NCBI RefSeq assembly: GCF_000720765.1
Contig: NZ_JODC01000032.1
Span: 1 to 64,000 of the forward strand
Direction of reading: 5' to 3'
DNA from: Streptomyces sp. NRRL S-646
GTDB lineage: Bacteria > Actinomycetota > Actinomycetes > Streptomycetales > Streptomycetaceae
DNA length: 64,000 bases
Position numbers and translations under genes: made by a program. The notes under the pieces are model-generated. The model saw only the letters and a list, made by a program, of their open reading frames with translations, was not told the origin of the DNA and did no database searches. How positions within the stretch are numbered: the first letter of the stretch is position 1; each line of letters begins with the position of its first letter. Positions 16,638 to 27,158 of this stretch are shown piece by piece.

Positions 16638-17306
16638 GTGACTCAGCAGACCTGGACCGCCGTCGACGACTACTTCAACGGCCTGCTGGTCGAGGAGGAC
16701 GAAGCTCTGCTCGCGGCCGCCGCGGGCAGCGAGGCGGCAGGGCTGCCGCCGCATCAGGTCGCCCCCAACCAGGGCAAGCTGCTGAACCTGCTGGCGACGA
16801 TCCAGGGCGCCCGTTCGATCCTGGAGATCGGCACCCTCGGCGGCTACAGCACGATCTGGCTCGCCCGGGCTCTGCCGGCCGACGGACGCCTGGTCACTCT
16901 GGAGGCCGACGAGCACCATGCCGCCGTGGCCGCCGCCAATGTCTCCCGTGCCGGGCTCGACCACATCGTCGACCTGCGCGTCGGCAAGGCCCTGGATGCT
17001 CTGCCCCGGCTGGCGGACGAGGGGGCAGGACCGTTCGACCTGGTCTTCATCGACGCCGACAAGCCTTCCAATCCCGCCTACTTGGAGTGGGCGCTCAAGC
17101 TCACCCGGCCGGGCAGCGTCATCGTCGGCGACAACGTCGTCCGTGACGGTGCGGTCACCGACCCCGCCGACGTGGATCCGCGCGTCCAGGGCGTCCGCCG
17201 CTTCACCGAGCTGATCGCGCAGCACCCCCGACTCACCGCCACCACCATCCAGACCGTCGGCGCCAAGGGCTACGACGGCTTCACTCTCGCCCTCGTCACC
17301 GCCTAG
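16638..17306 (+). CDS. SAM-dependent O-methyltransferase (caffeoyl-CoA OMT-like)
   Basis: A 222-residue class I methyltransferase of the O-methyltransferase family 3. SAM motif I is ILEIGTLGGYSTIWLA, followed by the acidic TLEADEHHA; FDLVFIDADKPSNPAYLEWA contains the metal-binding Asp, and VGDNVVRDGAV the second metal/substrate loop. Such enzymes methylate catechol-type phenols with a divalent cation. The GTG start at 16638 follows GAGGGGG. The substrate is not known; the neighbour downstream, a MOSC protein, may be co-transcribed (19-bp gap). Confidence 0.9.
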   Translation: MTQQTWTAVDDYFNGLLVEEDEALLAAAAGSEAAGLPPHQVAPNQGKLLNLLATIQGARSILEIGTLGGYSTIWLARALPADGRLVTLEADEHHAAVAAANVSRAGLDHIVDLRVGKALDALPRLADEGAGPFDLVFIDADKPSNPAYLEWALKLTRPGSVIVGDNVVRDGAVTDPADVDPRVQGVRRFTELIAQHPRLTATTIQTVGAKGYDGFTLALVTA

Positions 17307-17325
17307 CAGAGCCGGAGGCAACGGC

Positions 17326-18186
17326 GTGGCCCGCGTCGTCGAGTTGTCGTACTACCCCGTCAAAGGATGTGCCGCAGTCTCGGCCCGCGAGGCGCTGCTG
17401 ACGCCCGCCGGTCTCGCGCACGACCGTACCTTCATGGTCGTCAGCGAAGCGGGCGTGTACCGCACGCAGCGCCGGGATCCACGACTGGCCCTGATCCGCC
17501 CCGCCATCAGTGAAGACGGTGGACGGCTTGTGCTCCGCGTGCCGGACGCCGAGTCGCTGGATCTCCCGGTGGACACCTCGGGTGCGCGCCGACCGGTGGA
17601 CCTGTTCGGGACCGCCTACCAGGGCATCGACCAGGGCGACACCGTCGCCGAATGGCTCTCGGACGTACTGGGCACACGCAGCCGCCTGGTCCGTGTGCCG
17701 CCGGACCACCACCGGGTGACCGACGGCCGGACCCCGGGCACCTCCGGCTACGCCGACAGCTGTGCCCTGCACGTCCTCTCCCGCTCCACCCTCGACCTGC
17801 TCAACCAGAAGCTCGCCGAACGCGGTGCCGCACCCCTGCCGGTGAACCGTTTCCGCCCGAACATCGTGATCGACGGCTGGGACGAGCCGCACACCGAGGA
17901 CCGCGCCCGCGGCCTCAGCGTGGGCACGGCCGAGCTGGGCTATGCGAAGCTCGCCATCCGCTGCGCCGTCACCCTGGTCGAGCAGGAGTCGGCGAAGAGG
18001 GCCGGCCCCGAACCCCTGCGTACGCTCGCCGCCTACCGACGGGCCGCCGAGGGCGGAGTCGCCTTCGGCACGAAACTCTCCGTGCTGCGGCCCGGCAGAA
18101 TCCGCGTCGACGACGAGGTGACCGTCACCGCCTGGGGCGAATCCGAACTCCGCACGGCGGACCGCCTGGCCCGGCGTCCTGGGTGA
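17326..18186 (+). CDS. MOSC-domain protein
   Basis: A 286-residue protein with the N-terminal MOSC_N beta-barrel (VVELSYYPVKGCAAVSAREA, AHDRTFMVV) and a C-terminal MOSC domain holding PVNRFRPNIVIDG and the conserved cysteine in IRCAVTLVEQESAKRAG. MOSC proteins bind molybdenum cofactor or handle sulfur; this architecture resembles mARC/YcbX proteins that reduce N-hydroxylated compounds. GGAGG precedes GTG 17326. Confidence 0.9.
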   Translation: MARVVELSYYPVKGCAAVSAREALLTPAGLAHDRTFMVVSEAGVYRTQRRDPRLALIRPAISEDGGRLVLRVPDAESLDLPVDTSGARRPVDLFGTAYQGIDQGDTVAEWLSDVLGTRSRLVRVPPDHHRVTDGRTPGTSGYADSCALHVLSRSTLDLLNQKLAERGAAPLPVNRFRPNIVIDGWDEPHTEDRARGLSVGTAELGYAKLAIRCAVTLVEQESAKRAGPEPLRTLAAYRRAAEGGVAFGTKLSVLRPGRIRVDDEVTVTAWGESELRTADRLARRPG

Positions 18187-18191
18187 CATGA

Positions 18192-18311
18192 CCACCATCG
18201 CCCCGACCACCGACGGCAGATGGCTGCTTCACCTACGAGAACTGGGGCGGCGGAGCGCACGTCCGCCACCGGCTCGCGGACGACCCGCCGAAGTTCTACC
18301 CGACCGCGTGA
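18192..18311 (+). pseudogene. Short C-terminal gene remnant
   Basis: After a stop at 18189, one frame reads ...ADGCFTYENWGGGAHVRHRL and closes in FYPTA with TGA at 18309. It has no start codon and looks like the last 30-40 codons of a lost gene, though the family is not recognised. The remaining sequence to 18572 shows no gene; it holds only the leader of the channel gene. Confidence 0.35.
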
Positions 18312-18572
18312 CGGCCCTTCCCGTCACCAGGCAGCCCGTGCCCTCCGGCGGCCGGACGCTGTCAGCGCCTGGGTGAACGAGTCCGGAGTGCATCGTCACC
18401 GAGCCCCGGCGTCCCTGCACGCTCGCGACCCTCGCCGACCTCGTGCTGCCCCGTGCCGCTGCCACCCTTGGCGTAGCAGCTGAAACCAGGGCAAAATCGG
18501 GCGGGAGGTGCGAGGCTCCCATTCGCTGGGGCCGCCGAGGCGCCTCACGGAACAGGCCCGTGGGAGACGTGG

Positions 18573-19451
18573 ATGGAGTGGCTGGTCTCGCTGGTCGGCG
18601 TGGGACTGGTCCTGGCTGTCCTGCGGGATCTGTTCCACACGCTCTGGCACCCCACCCGCCACGGAGGCATCAGCCGACTCGTCATGACGAGCATGTGGCG
18701 ACTGGCCCGGCGCCTCCGGGTCCGTCGCCGCGTGGTCGGTCTCGTCGGGCCGCTGGCCATGGTGACGGTGGTGGGACTCTGGGCCGTCATCATCATCCTG
18801 GGGTGGGCGATCATCTACTGGCCCCACATGCCGGGCGCGTTCACACTCACGCCTGGTTCCAGGGCGGCACAGCAGCCCGCACTGCTCGACTCGGTCTACC
18901 TGTCCCTGGTCACCGTCGCCACCCTCGGGCTGGGGGACATCACGCCCGGCGACGGCTGGCTCCGCCTGGTCTCTCCGTTGGAGGCCCTCGTCGGCTTCGC
19001 CCTCCTGACGGCCACGGTCTCCTGGGTGCTGGAGATCTACCCCGCGTTGACCCGTAGGAGGGTCCTGGCCATCCGGTTGGCGCTGCTGCACCGCTCGGCC
19101 CCGACGACCGAACACATCGACAGCGTGGCCGGAGCGGCACTGCTGGACAGCCTGGCCACCGAGGTCGTACGAGTGCGCATCGACTTCACCCAGTACGCCG
19201 AGGCCTACTACTTCCACGACGGCGAGGACCACTCCTCCCTGGCAGCCATCCTCGGCTACGCCGTAGCTCTTGCCCGGCGAGGGCAGGCGGCCCGACGGCC
19301 GGACGTGCGACTGACCGCGGACCTGCTCGCGGGCGCGCTGGACGACCTCGCCACCATTCTCGACCAGCGCTTTCTGCACACGGGCGGCACAACGACGGAG
19401 GTCTTCGCCGCGTACGCGGCCGACCACGACCGCGATGTGACACGGGCCTGA
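18573..19451 (+). CDS. Two-pore-helix ion channel family protein
   Basis: A 292-residue membrane protein. Hydrophobic segments at about 1-18, 55-85 and 130-150 frame a pore loop reading [20 protein letters not shown], in the position of the potassium filter TVGYGD. The filter is non-canonical (TLGLGD). The C-terminal ~130 residues are soluble and not recognised, with no RCK signature. The start is ATG 18573. Ion selectivity cannot be told from the sequence. Confidence 0.8.
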   Translation: MEWLVSLVGVGLVLAVLRDLFHTLWHPTRHGGISRLVMTSMWRLARRLRVRRRVVGLVGPLAMVTVVGLWAVIIILGWAIIYWPHMPGAFTLTPGSRAAQQPALLDSVYLSLVTVATLGLGDITPGDGWLRLVSPLEALVGFALLTATVSWVLEIYPALTRRRVLAIRLALLHRSAPTTEHIDSVAGAALLDSLATEVVRVRIDFTQYAEAYYFHDGEDHSSLAAILGYAVALARRGQAARRPDVRLTADLLAGALDDLATILDQRFLHTGGTTTEVFAAYAADHDRDVTRA

Positions 19452-19490
19452 GCACATCCCATGGCGAAGGCAGGACCGCGACGGCTACAT

Positions 19491-19504
19491 TTGTATCGCT
19501 ACAA
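19491..19504. promoter_or_regulatory. LacI-type operator before the arabinofuranosidase gene
   Basis: TTGTATCGCTACAA is a 14-bp dyad with central CG, the usual form of LacI-family sites. It lies 99 bp upstream of the GH51 start, and a LacI gene follows that enzyme. Confidence 0.6.
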
Positions 19505-19602
19505 GAAAGCGGTTGCCGTACGGCACTCGCCTCAATTTCCCCGGCACCGGTTGCGCCCCCCAGGTCCCACCCACGTCATCGACTCGACACAGGAGTATGT
19601 CC

Positions 19603-21120
19603 GTGTCCAACGCCACCGCGGTCATCAACCTCGACATCGAGGGCCCGAGGATCAGCCGTCACCTCTACGGTCACTTCGCCGAGCATCTCGGCCGCTGCAT
19701 CTACGGCGGCTTCTGGGTCGGGGAGGACTCGCCGATACCCAACGAGGGCGGTATCCGCCTCGACGTCGTCCAGGCGCTGCGTGCCCTGGACATCCCCAAC
19801 CTGCGCTGGCCGGGCGGCTGTTTCGCCGACGAGTACCACTGGCGTGACGGCATCGGCCCGCGCGAGCAGCGGCCTAGCATGGTCAACACGCACTGGGGCA
19901 ACGTCGAGGAGAACAACCACTTCGGCACCCACGAGTTCATGGCGCTGTGCGAGTTGCTGGGCGCCGAGCCGTACATCAGCGGCAACGTCGGCTCCGGCAC
20001 GGTGCGGGAGATGAGCGAGTGGGTCGAGTACCTCACCCGCGACGGCGACAGCCCGATGGTGCGGCTGCGCAAGGCCAACGGCCGCGAGGAGCCGTGGCGC
20101 GTGAAGTTCTGGGGCATCGGCAACGAGACCTGGGGCTGCGGCGGCAACATGCGCGCCGAGTACTCCGCCGACCTGGCCCGTCAGTACGCCACCTACTGCC
20201 GTGACCACGGTGACAACAAGCTCTACCGCATCGCCTCCGGTGCATCCGACGACGACTACAAGTGGACCGAGACGCTGATGCAGCAGATCAGCTGCTTCGG
20301 CTGCGAGGCCACCCCGAAGAACTTCTTCCAGGGTCTGTCCGTCCACTACTACACGCTGGCCGGCCCCTGGGAGGCGAAGGGCAGCGCGACCGTCTTCGAC
20401 ACCGCCGACCACTACCGCACCATGGTCGCGGCCCGCCGCCTCGACCGCATCCTGACCGGCCACTCCACCGTGATGGACGTCTACGACCCGGGCCGCACCG
20501 TCGGGCTGGTCCTGGACGAGTGGGGCACCTGGTGGGACGTCGAACCGGGGACGAACCCGGGCTTCCTGTTCCAGCAGAACACCCTGCGGGACGCGCTGGT
20601 GGCCTCCACCCACTTCGACATCTTCCACCGCCACGCGGCGCGCCTGTACATGGCCAACATCGCGCAGACTGTCAACGTCCTGCAGGCCATGCTCCTCACC
20701 GACGGCGACAGCCTGGTCCTGACCCCCACATACCACGTCTTCGAGATGAACAAGGGTCACCAGGACGCCACTTCACTCACCGTCCATCTGCGCGGCGACA
20801 CCCCGCGCCGCACGGTCGGCGACACGGAGCTGGAGACCCTGTCCACCTCCGCCAGCGTCAAGGACGGGGCGGTGCTGATCTCGCTGTCCAACCTGGACGC
20901 GGAGGAGCCCGCGGAGGTGACGCTCGACCTGCGCGGCCGCTCGGTCGGCGAGCCGAGCGCCCGCATCCTGACGGCCGACCGGCTGCAGGACCACAACACG
21001 CCCGGCACGCCGGACACGGTCACCCCGCGCCCCTTCGACGCCCTCAAGGCCACCGACCAGGGGCTCACGCTCACGCTGCCGCCGCACTCGTTCGTCACGC
21101 TGAGCGCCCCGCTCGTCTGA
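19603..21120 (+). CDS. Intracellular alpha-L-arabinofuranosidase, GH51
   Basis: A 505-residue glycosidase without a signal peptide, so it acts on imported arabino-oligosaccharides and releases L-arabinose. The (beta/alpha)8 barrel carries the acid/base Glu175 in WGIGNETWG and nucleophile Glu306 in VLDEWGTWW, and is followed by a beta-sandwich. The start is taken as GTG 19603 because AGGAG at 19591-19595 is then seven bases away; an ATG at 19597 is only one base from it. It is followed by a LacI gene and preceded by a LacI-type operator. It would finish the work of the secreted GH62, GH127 and GH10 enzymes elsewhere in the window. Confidence 0.95.
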   Translation: MSNATAVINLDIEGPRISRHLYGHFAEHLGRCIYGGFWVGEDSPIPNEGGIRLDVVQALRALDIPNLRWPGGCFADEYHWRDGIGPREQRPSMVNTHWGNVEENNHFGTHEFMALCELLGAEPYISGNVGSGTVREMSEWVEYLTRDGDSPMVRLRKANGREEPWRVKFWGIGNETWGCGGNMRAEYSADLARQYATYCRDHGDNKLYRIASGASDDDYKWTETLMQQISCFGCEATPKNFFQGLSVHYYTLAGPWEAKGSATVFDTADHYRTMVAARRLDRILTGHSTVMDVYDPGRTVGLVLDEWGTWWDVEPGTNPGFLFQQNTLRDALVASTHFDIFHRHAARLYMANIAQTVNVLQAMLLTDGDSLVLTPTYHVFEMNKGHQDATSLTVHLRGDTPRRTVGDTELETLSTSASVKDGAVLISLSNLDAEEPAEVTLDLRGRSVGEPSARILTADRLQDHNTPGTPDTVTPRPFDALKATDQGLTLTLPPHSFVTLSAPLV

Positions 21121-21222
21121 CACGACCCGACCGCGAGTACGACCCCGCCGCACTCCTGCACCGCCCTGCGCAGCCGGGGTGCGGCTTAGCATGCGAGTGG
21201 GTTCCGGGACGGCAGGCCAGGG

Positions 21223-22230
21223 GTGAGGGTGACAACGATCCAGGACGTGGCGAAGGCGGCCGGGGTCTCACCGATGACCGTCTCGAACGTCATCAACGAC
21301 CATCCCAACGTCCGCCCCGCGACGCGCGAGAAGGTGCTCGAGGCCATGGCCCGGCTCGACTACCGGGTCAACGTCGCGGCCCGCAATCTGCGCAAGGGCC
21401 GTACCGGAACCATCGGCCTCGCCGTTCCGGAGGTGGACAGCGCCTACTACGGGCTGCTGGCCGCCGCCATCATCGCCGCGGCCTCTCGACGCGGCCTCAG
21501 GGTGAGCATCGAGCAGACCGCCTCTCGGGACAACGAGCTGGACGCGCTGTCCCTGTCCCGCAACCGGCTCTACGACGGGCTCATCCTGAGCGCCGCGGGC
21601 ATGGGGCAGGGCGATGCCGAGCGGCTCAGGGTGGACCACCCGGTGGTCATCCTCGGCGACCGGATCTTCGGCGCCCCCGTGGACCACGTCGCCATGCCCA
21701 ACTTCGACGCGTCCCACGCCGCCACCCGGCATCTGATCGAGCGGGGCTGCCGGCGTATCGCGATCGTGTGCGGGGCGGTCGAGGAAGTGGACACCTCCAG
21801 CCTCCGCATCACGGGCTACCGGAAGGCCTTGGAGGACGCGGGCCTGTCCGCGGACCGCGTCCTGGTGCAGCAGGTGGACCGGCTCGGCATGCGCGAAGGT
21901 GCCGAACGGGCCCGGGAGATGGCGAAGAGCGGGCTCGACTTCGACGGTGTGTTCTGCGTGACCGACGCCCTCGCCATGGGCGTGCTCCGGGGCCTGGCCG
22001 ACGTCGGGACGCGCGTACCCGACGAGGTGAAGGTGATCGGCTTCGACAATGTGTCGGAGAGCGAGTTCTTCATCCCGTCGCTCTCCAGCGTCGATCCGGA
22101 CCACGACGGTATGGCAGAGCGTGCGGTCGACCTCCTGATCAGGCGCATCGAGCAGACCCAGCCGCCGACCCGGCACCAGGACGTCGTCGGCGGCTTCTCC
22201 CTGGTGATCCGGGAGTCGACGGGCGGCTGA
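21223..22230 (+). CDS. LacI-family transcriptional repressor
   Basis: A 335-residue regulator. The N-terminal helix-turn-helix is TIQDVAKAAGVSPMTVSNVI with the hinge AARNLRKGRTGTIGL, followed by a periplasmic-binding-protein-like sugar domain (FDGVFCVTDALAMGVLRGL). It lies 102 bp after the GH51 gene, reading the same way, and likely represses it through the dyad at 19491 until an arabinose-type sugar binds. GTG 21223 is used as start. Confidence 0.93.
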   Translation: MRVTTIQDVAKAAGVSPMTVSNVINDHPNVRPATREKVLEAMARLDYRVNVAARNLRKGRTGTIGLAVPEVDSAYYGLLAAAIIAAASRRGLRVSIEQTASRDNELDALSLSRNRLYDGLILSAAGMGQGDAERLRVDHPVVILGDRIFGAPVDHVAMPNFDASHAATRHLIERGCRRIAIVCGAVEEVDTSSLRITGYRKALEDAGLSADRVLVQQVDRLGMREGAERAREMAKSGLDFDGVFCVTDALAMGVLRGLADVGTRVPDEVKVIGFDNVSESEFFIPSLSSVDPDHDGMAERAVDLLIRRIEQTQPPTRHQDVVGGFSLVIRESTGG

Positions 22231-22240
22231 GACCCCTGCC

Positions 22241-22984
22241 ATGCCCGCACCCGGCGCCCCCGTCGCCCTTTCCGGCGAGTCCGCCGACGAGGTCTTCGGC
22301 GGTTACCTGCAGTTCTTCGACGAGGAGGCCCGCAGCGGCGGCACCTTCCCCTGGCTGGTGAACCTCCGCCGCCACTTCGGCGAGGACGCCGAGGTCCTGC
22401 GCCCGGACCTGCTCGCCTCCCTCGACCTGGACGGATACGTCGCCGACGGCTACCGCACCGCCGTCGGCGGCATCCACCGCCTCGACGGCGAGAGCGACTT
22501 CGAGTACCGGATGCGGCAGATCTGCCATCTCCACCTCACCCGCTTCGTCCGCGTCCTGCTCGACCGGAAGGACCGCGCGAGCATGGCCGTCGGCCTCGAG
22601 GTCCGGGTCCCGTTCTGCGACCACCGTCTGGTGGAGTACGTCTACAACACGCCCTGGTCGCTGAAGTCCTTCGACGGCAGGGAGAAGAGCCTGCTGCGCG
22701 AGGCGACCGCCGATCTGCTCCCGAAGTCGGTGTACGACAGGGTCAAGAGCCCCTATCCGTCCACGCAGGACCCCAGGTACGCCACCGCACTCCAGGACCA
22801 GGCCAAGGACCTGCTGGCCCAGCCCGCCCATCCCGTCTTCGACCTCGTCGACCGAGACCGCCTCCACCGCGTCGCCCACCGCGACAGGCCCGTGAACACG
22901 CAGTCCGAACGGCGTGGTCTGGAACGCGCGCTGGACCTGGCCGTGTGGCTGGACATGTACCGTCCGGACATCGAGCTCGCCTGA
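22241..22984 (+). pseudogene. Asparagine synthetase B, 5'-truncated
   Basis: A 247-residue frame equals only the C-terminal part of glutamine-hydrolysing asparagine synthetase, which is normally over 600 residues. It starts at the ATP-site loop VALSGESADEVFGGYLQF and runs through LLDRKDRASMAVGLEVRVPF and KSLLREATADLLP. The whole glutaminase domain and the PP-loop (SGGLDS) are missing, so it cannot make asparagine alone. The break falls 11 bp after the LacI stop, which suggests a deletion that fused the two loci. The next 200 bp to 23187 show no intact gene. Confidence 0.85.
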
Positions 22985-23187
22985 GCCTCCTTCTCCCCGG
23001 TCGACGGCAGGCACCGCACTGGTCGAAGTCGTCCCGGAAGAGCCCCACTGGACGCAGATCTCCGGCTTGTTCTGGCTCACCAGTGGTTGTTGAGGGCATC
23101 GACCACGCAGTCGGTCGCAATGGCGCGGCCCGGAAGTAGGCGATGTCGTGGCGGTACTTGAACTGATGGGGGCGGCCGTAGCACGGT

Positions 23188-23640
23188 TCAGCCGGCGTAG
23201 ACCCTGCCCTGCTTGACGACGTAGTGCGCCGGCTGGGAGCAGCCGATGGACGGGGTGATCGTCAGGCTGACGGCGACCGGCGCGGGCTCTGTGCTCGCGG
23301 TCGTGAACTCGCAGACGGCCTGGCTGCCGGTCAGCGGGTACCAGTACCATCCGTCGACATCGCCCACCGTGACCCGGTCGGACTCCTTCCACCTGCCGCT
23401 GTCGTGCGTGTAGACCTGCAGCCGCACCGAGGCGGCGTACTCGTCCTGAGTCGAGCGCAGCGCGGTGAGAGTGATCTTGTAGTCGCTGCCGAGGACGGAC
23501 GAGGCGATCTGCTGTGTCTGGGGCGCCGCGGTCTCGGCGTTGGAGGCCGTGGCTCCGGCGGTTCCGAGGACACCCGCCATCACAAGGGTGACGGCCGCGG
23601 TTGCGGCGCGACGGCTGCAGTGATTGCGGAGCAGGTTCAA
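23188..23640 (-). CDS. Small secreted protein of unknown function
   Basis: A 150-residue protein beginning at TTG 23640, just after a GGGGGG ribosome-binding run. It has a Sec signal peptide (about 1-36, RRAATAAVTLVMAGVLGTAG, cleavage near SNA). The mature part is beta-rich (YKITLTALRSTQDEYAASVR, DGWYWYPLTGSQAVCEFTT) with two cysteines that could pair. No family was recognised. A winged-helix regulator gene lies upstream in the same direction, a pairing often seen for Streptomyces exported proteins. Confidence 0.7.
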   Translation of the reverse strand: MNLLRNHCSRRAATAAVTLVMAGVLGTAGATASNAETAAPQTQQIASSVLGSDYKITLTALRSTQDEYAASVRLQVYTHDSGRWKESDRVTVGDVDGWYWYPLTGSQAVCEFTTASTEPAPVAVSLTITPSIGCSQPAHYVVKQGRVYAG

Positions 23641-23852
23641 GTTTCCCCCCGTTGGGTCGAGTGGTGCGGTTCGTGCGGTCGCCGCGGTGCTTCGCGGTCA
23701 CGCACCGCCGACGATGTTCGCCCGTGCGCGGGGTGGGGGAGAAGCATTTCGAATGTGCTCGAATTGCGGGCAGCTTGCGGACAGTTGCCTCGGTGGAGGC
23801 ACGGCTGTGCGCGGCGGCTGTGCGGGAGCCGCCGCCACAGCCGCCACTCCCG

Positions 23853-24878
23853 CTACGGGGTGCCGCCGACGGTCTGCCCCATCTGCTGCAACTCTCCTTC
23901 CTCTCCGTCCAGGAGCCGGTGGCCCATGAGCGTCACCGAGTGCCGCACGTACTGGCCCTCGCGCCGGCTTGCCACCAGCCCCCCGTCGCGGAGGACGGCA
24001 AGCTGGTAACTGGCGCTGGGCAGGGCGATACCGACAGCCGTCGCCACTTCGGAGGTGGTCCGGGGACCGCTGCGGGCCACCTCGGCGAGGACCGAGGCCC
24101 TGGTGCGGCCCAGCAGACGGTCGAGTCCGTTGTCGTTGAGGGTGATCGAGTCGAGCGGCCGTGCGGTGACCGGGTAGACGAGAACCGGGCCGAGGGCCGG
24201 ATCGGCCAGCGCGGTGGGCCTGCGCCAGCAGAAGTAGGACGGGACCAGAAGCAGCCCGCGGCCCTCCAGATGCAGGTCGCGGTGGGTCGGATACTCCACT
24301 TCCAGGACGGGCGCTCGCCACCGGGCGAGCGGACGCAGGCTCTCCAGCAGAGCCAGGACACCGCCGTCGAGGAGGACACGAGAACGCAGGTCGACCTCGT
24401 CACGGATGGCTCTGCGGGCGTGGGCCCAGCGCGGTTCGAGCAATGTCGTGGCGGAGATTTCCAGGGCCTTCGCCAGAGATCGCAGCCCGCGGTCTCCCGG
24501 TCGGCCCAGCGTCGTGGCCCACCCGGGGAGGGGACGCGCGGCGCCGAGCCTGCCCAACTCGTGCCGCAGTCGGCCGGGAGGAGTGGCTTGTATTTCCTCC
24601 AGGGCCGCGGGCAGACCCCCTTCCAGGACGGTCGGGGTGAGGAAGTCGGGGATGTACCCGACGGGCGGGACGAGTGTCTGCAGCGTGTGCAGGGCACGGC
24701 CGGCCACCGGGTCCGTGGCGAGGCGTTCGCGGACGGAGTGACGCCATGACCCGAACTCGAGTGGTCCCTGGTGTGTGACCAACCGGCAGGTGGCGCAGAC
24801 GAGTTCCCACAGCGGGTCGGGTCGGCGTGAGATTCGGATGTTCTGTAAGTCGTGGGTGGTGAAATGGATACGGAGCAT
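23853..24878 (-). CDS. Winged helix-turn-helix regulator (ArsR-like, large Streptomyces type)
   Basis: A 341-residue protein of a family common in Streptomyces. It opens with MLRIHFTTHDLQNIRIS and PDPLWELVCATCRL, has a long middle region, and ends in an ArsR-like wHTH (about 265-325: LLGRTRASVLAEVARSGPRT, TSEVATAVGIALPSASYQLA, LRDGGLVASRREGQYVRHSV). No metal-binding cysteine pair is seen in the DNA-recognition helix, so it is unlikely to be a metal sensor. Effector unknown. Confidence 0.85.
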   Translation of the reverse strand: MLRIHFTTHDLQNIRISRRPDPLWELVCATCRLVTHQGPLEFGSWRHSVRERLATDPVAGRALHTLQTLVPPVGYIPDFLTPTVLEGGLPAALEEIQATPPGRLRHELGRLGAARPLPGWATTLGRPGDRGLRSLAKALEISATTLLEPRWAHARRAIRDEVDLRSRVLLDGGVLALLESLRPLARWRAPVLEVEYPTHRDLHLEGRGLLLVPSYFCWRRPTALADPALGPVLVYPVTARPLDSITLNDNGLDRLLGRTRASVLAEVARSGPRTTSEVATAVGIALPSASYQLAVLRDGGLVASRREGQYVRHSVTLMGHRLLDGEEGELQQMGQTVGGTP

Positions 24879-25028
24879 GCGGCCTCATTCGCGGACAGTG
24901 GGGGGTTGGCCGAGGGTGGAGAGCGGTGAGCGTCATCATGGGTGACGACTGACAAGCACCGTGGTTGGTTGCTGCGTTGAGACGGACGCCCGGGCAGATC
25001 GGCCGGATGCAGCTGTATTCGGCCACAC

Positions 25029-27133
25029 ATGGCGGACGTCTGCTGCGGGGCGGGTGAGCACCAGGAGCTGCCGGACCCTTCGGGTGGAGAAGCGGGCTTG
25101 CCCGCGGCCGGCCGAGTTCGGTCACCACGCCCGGTGCCCGCCGCCGGCTACGCGGGCCGCACCTGGAGGGTGGCCGGCCTGCGCTCCGAGGTGCGCGGTC
25201 GCGCCGACGACCTCGCCGCCCGCTTCGACGCCCGCAACGGAACCACGGCCCACACCGACCGCCGCCGGGCCCGCCTCGACCGTGCTCCGCTCCTGGACGC
25301 ACTGGAACTGACCCTGCGTCCCCGCAGCCTCGACCACATGGCCCCGGTCGCCCCGGTCGCCGCGCCCGCCGCCGTCCCCGACTCGCTGCCCGAACTCATC
25401 CTCCGGGCAAGGGCCTTGGACGAGCAGGAACACCCGACCGCACAGGCCTGCTGGGCGCGGCTGCGCAAGCTCGTCGCCGCCCGTGACTACACCCACCCCG
25501 ACGACCCGGCCGTGGGCCCGCTCGTACAACTGCGCGGACCTGCTGGCCGACGAGGCGAACCGGGCGGGCAACAAGGACGAATTCGCCGTCGCCGCCGAGC
25601 TCCACGAGGAGGCCGCGGTCCTGTACGACGCTGCCGGACGGCCGGGTGACGCGGCGCTCGCCCTTGCCTGCGCTCTGCTCGCCACGGCAGAGATCCCCGC
25701 GGAGAGCCCCACGGACGGAGCCGATGGGGCCGAGGCGAAGGCCGCCGCTCTGACCGCCGCCCACACGTCCATGGTCCGTCTGCACGAGGAGACGCCCGGC
25801 CTCGCCCCGTACCAGGAGGCCCGCCTGCTGCGACTGCGGGCGACCGCGCTCGCCCTGCGCCTGCAGACGTCACGGAGCGACGAGCACGTCGCACCGGTCC
25901 TCGCCGAGGTGGACCTGCTGCACACCTTCGCCAACCGGCACGACATCGTCGGGCAGATCTCCGGAGCCCTGCAGCTGCGGGCCAGCACATACGCCATCTC
26001 CGGCCACCTGCCCGCCGCGGTCACCCGACTCGACGCCCTCCTCGACCGGCTGAAGGCACACGGCCCCGCCTGGCATCTGCCCCGCACACTCGGCCTGCGC
26101 GGCCGCCTCCAACTCGGCCTGCGGGACGCGCAGGCCGCACACGCGGACCTCACCGAGGGTCTGCGACTGGCCGGCCGACTCCGTCGACACCACCCGCCTC
26201 CACGGTGATCTGGCCGAGGCCTGTATGCACCTGGGGCGCCCCGACGAGGCCCTGCGGCATCTGACGCGCTCCGCGGAGCTGGACCTTCGCCACGGCAGCC
26301 GGACGGACGCCTACTGCACCTACAGCAACGCAGCCCGAATCAGCCTCGACCTGGACCGCGTCGAGGACTGCATCGCCCTGCTCGACTCCCTGCCGGCCGA
26401 ACCGGACATCGCGGCCGGAGAGGTGGACGACCGGCTCGTCGCCCAGCTGCGCCTGACCCGCGCCCGCGCCCTGCACACCGGGGAGGACCTCAAGGCCGCC
26501 ACGGCGGAGTTCGTCGCCCTCGCGGCCGAGTCGGCCGACTGGGACGACGACCCGGGAAGCCATGCCATGATCGCCGCCGAGACGGCCGTACTCCTCGGCG
26601 AGGCCGCCGAGTTCGGCCGCGCCCGCGAGGCCGCGGACCAGGCACTCGCCGCCCACGCCCGGGCCCCGCGCTACGAGCAGCTCAGCAACTGCCTGCGCGA
26701 ACTCGCCCGCCTCCAGGCCCAACGGCAGGGCCCCGACGGCCTGGCCGACGCCCTCGCCTTCCTCGCCGACGCCGGCCGGATCGCCGACGAGGCCCGCACC
26801 GCCGGATACGAGGCCCACTGCCGCTCCCTGGACACCGCCCTGGCTTACGAACACGGACGGGTCAACACCTACGCCGGCGAGTACGAGGACGCCCTGGCAG
26901 CCCTGGACAAGGCCCTCGCACTGCTCGGCGAACCGGGAACGGACGACGGCCGCGCCGGCGAGTGGGCCGAGTGCATCCGCCTCGCGGGTGCCGTCGAGGG
27001 CCTCTACCTGGAACGCCCCGCCCCCGCCCTCACCCGCCTCGACGCGGCGATCTCCCACCTGACCGCCCTGGGCCACACCGAGGAGAGCGAGCCGCTGACC
27101 TCCCTGGCGGCCCGGCTGCGTGACGAGGAGTGA
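25029..27133 (+). pseudogene. TPR-repeat protein broken by two frameshifts
   Basis: Three successive frames give one continuous helical-repeat protein. Part 1 ends ...RKLVAARDYTHPDDPAVG; part 2 runs RSYNCADLLADEANRAGNKD to EGLRLAG; part 3 runs DSVDTTRLHGDLAEACMHLG to AARLRDEE. The sequence is consistent with one extra C in the run at 25517-25519 and one at 26175-26176. The helices (for example RAREAADQALAAHARAPRYE) fit TPR repeats found in Streptomyces regulators. The true start is unclear: ATG 25029 opens the frame, but convincing protein sequence begins only near 25150. Two lesions in one gene favour decay over error. Confidence 0.7.
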
Positions 27134-27158
27134 CGCGACGGTTGCCGGGGAGCTCAGG

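Noticed and set aside
22985..23187. Transposase remnant after the asparagine synthetase fragment
   Set aside because: Some minus-strand frames look protein-like (for example YGRPHQFKYRHDIAYFRA), but no transposase motif or terminal repeat is visible.
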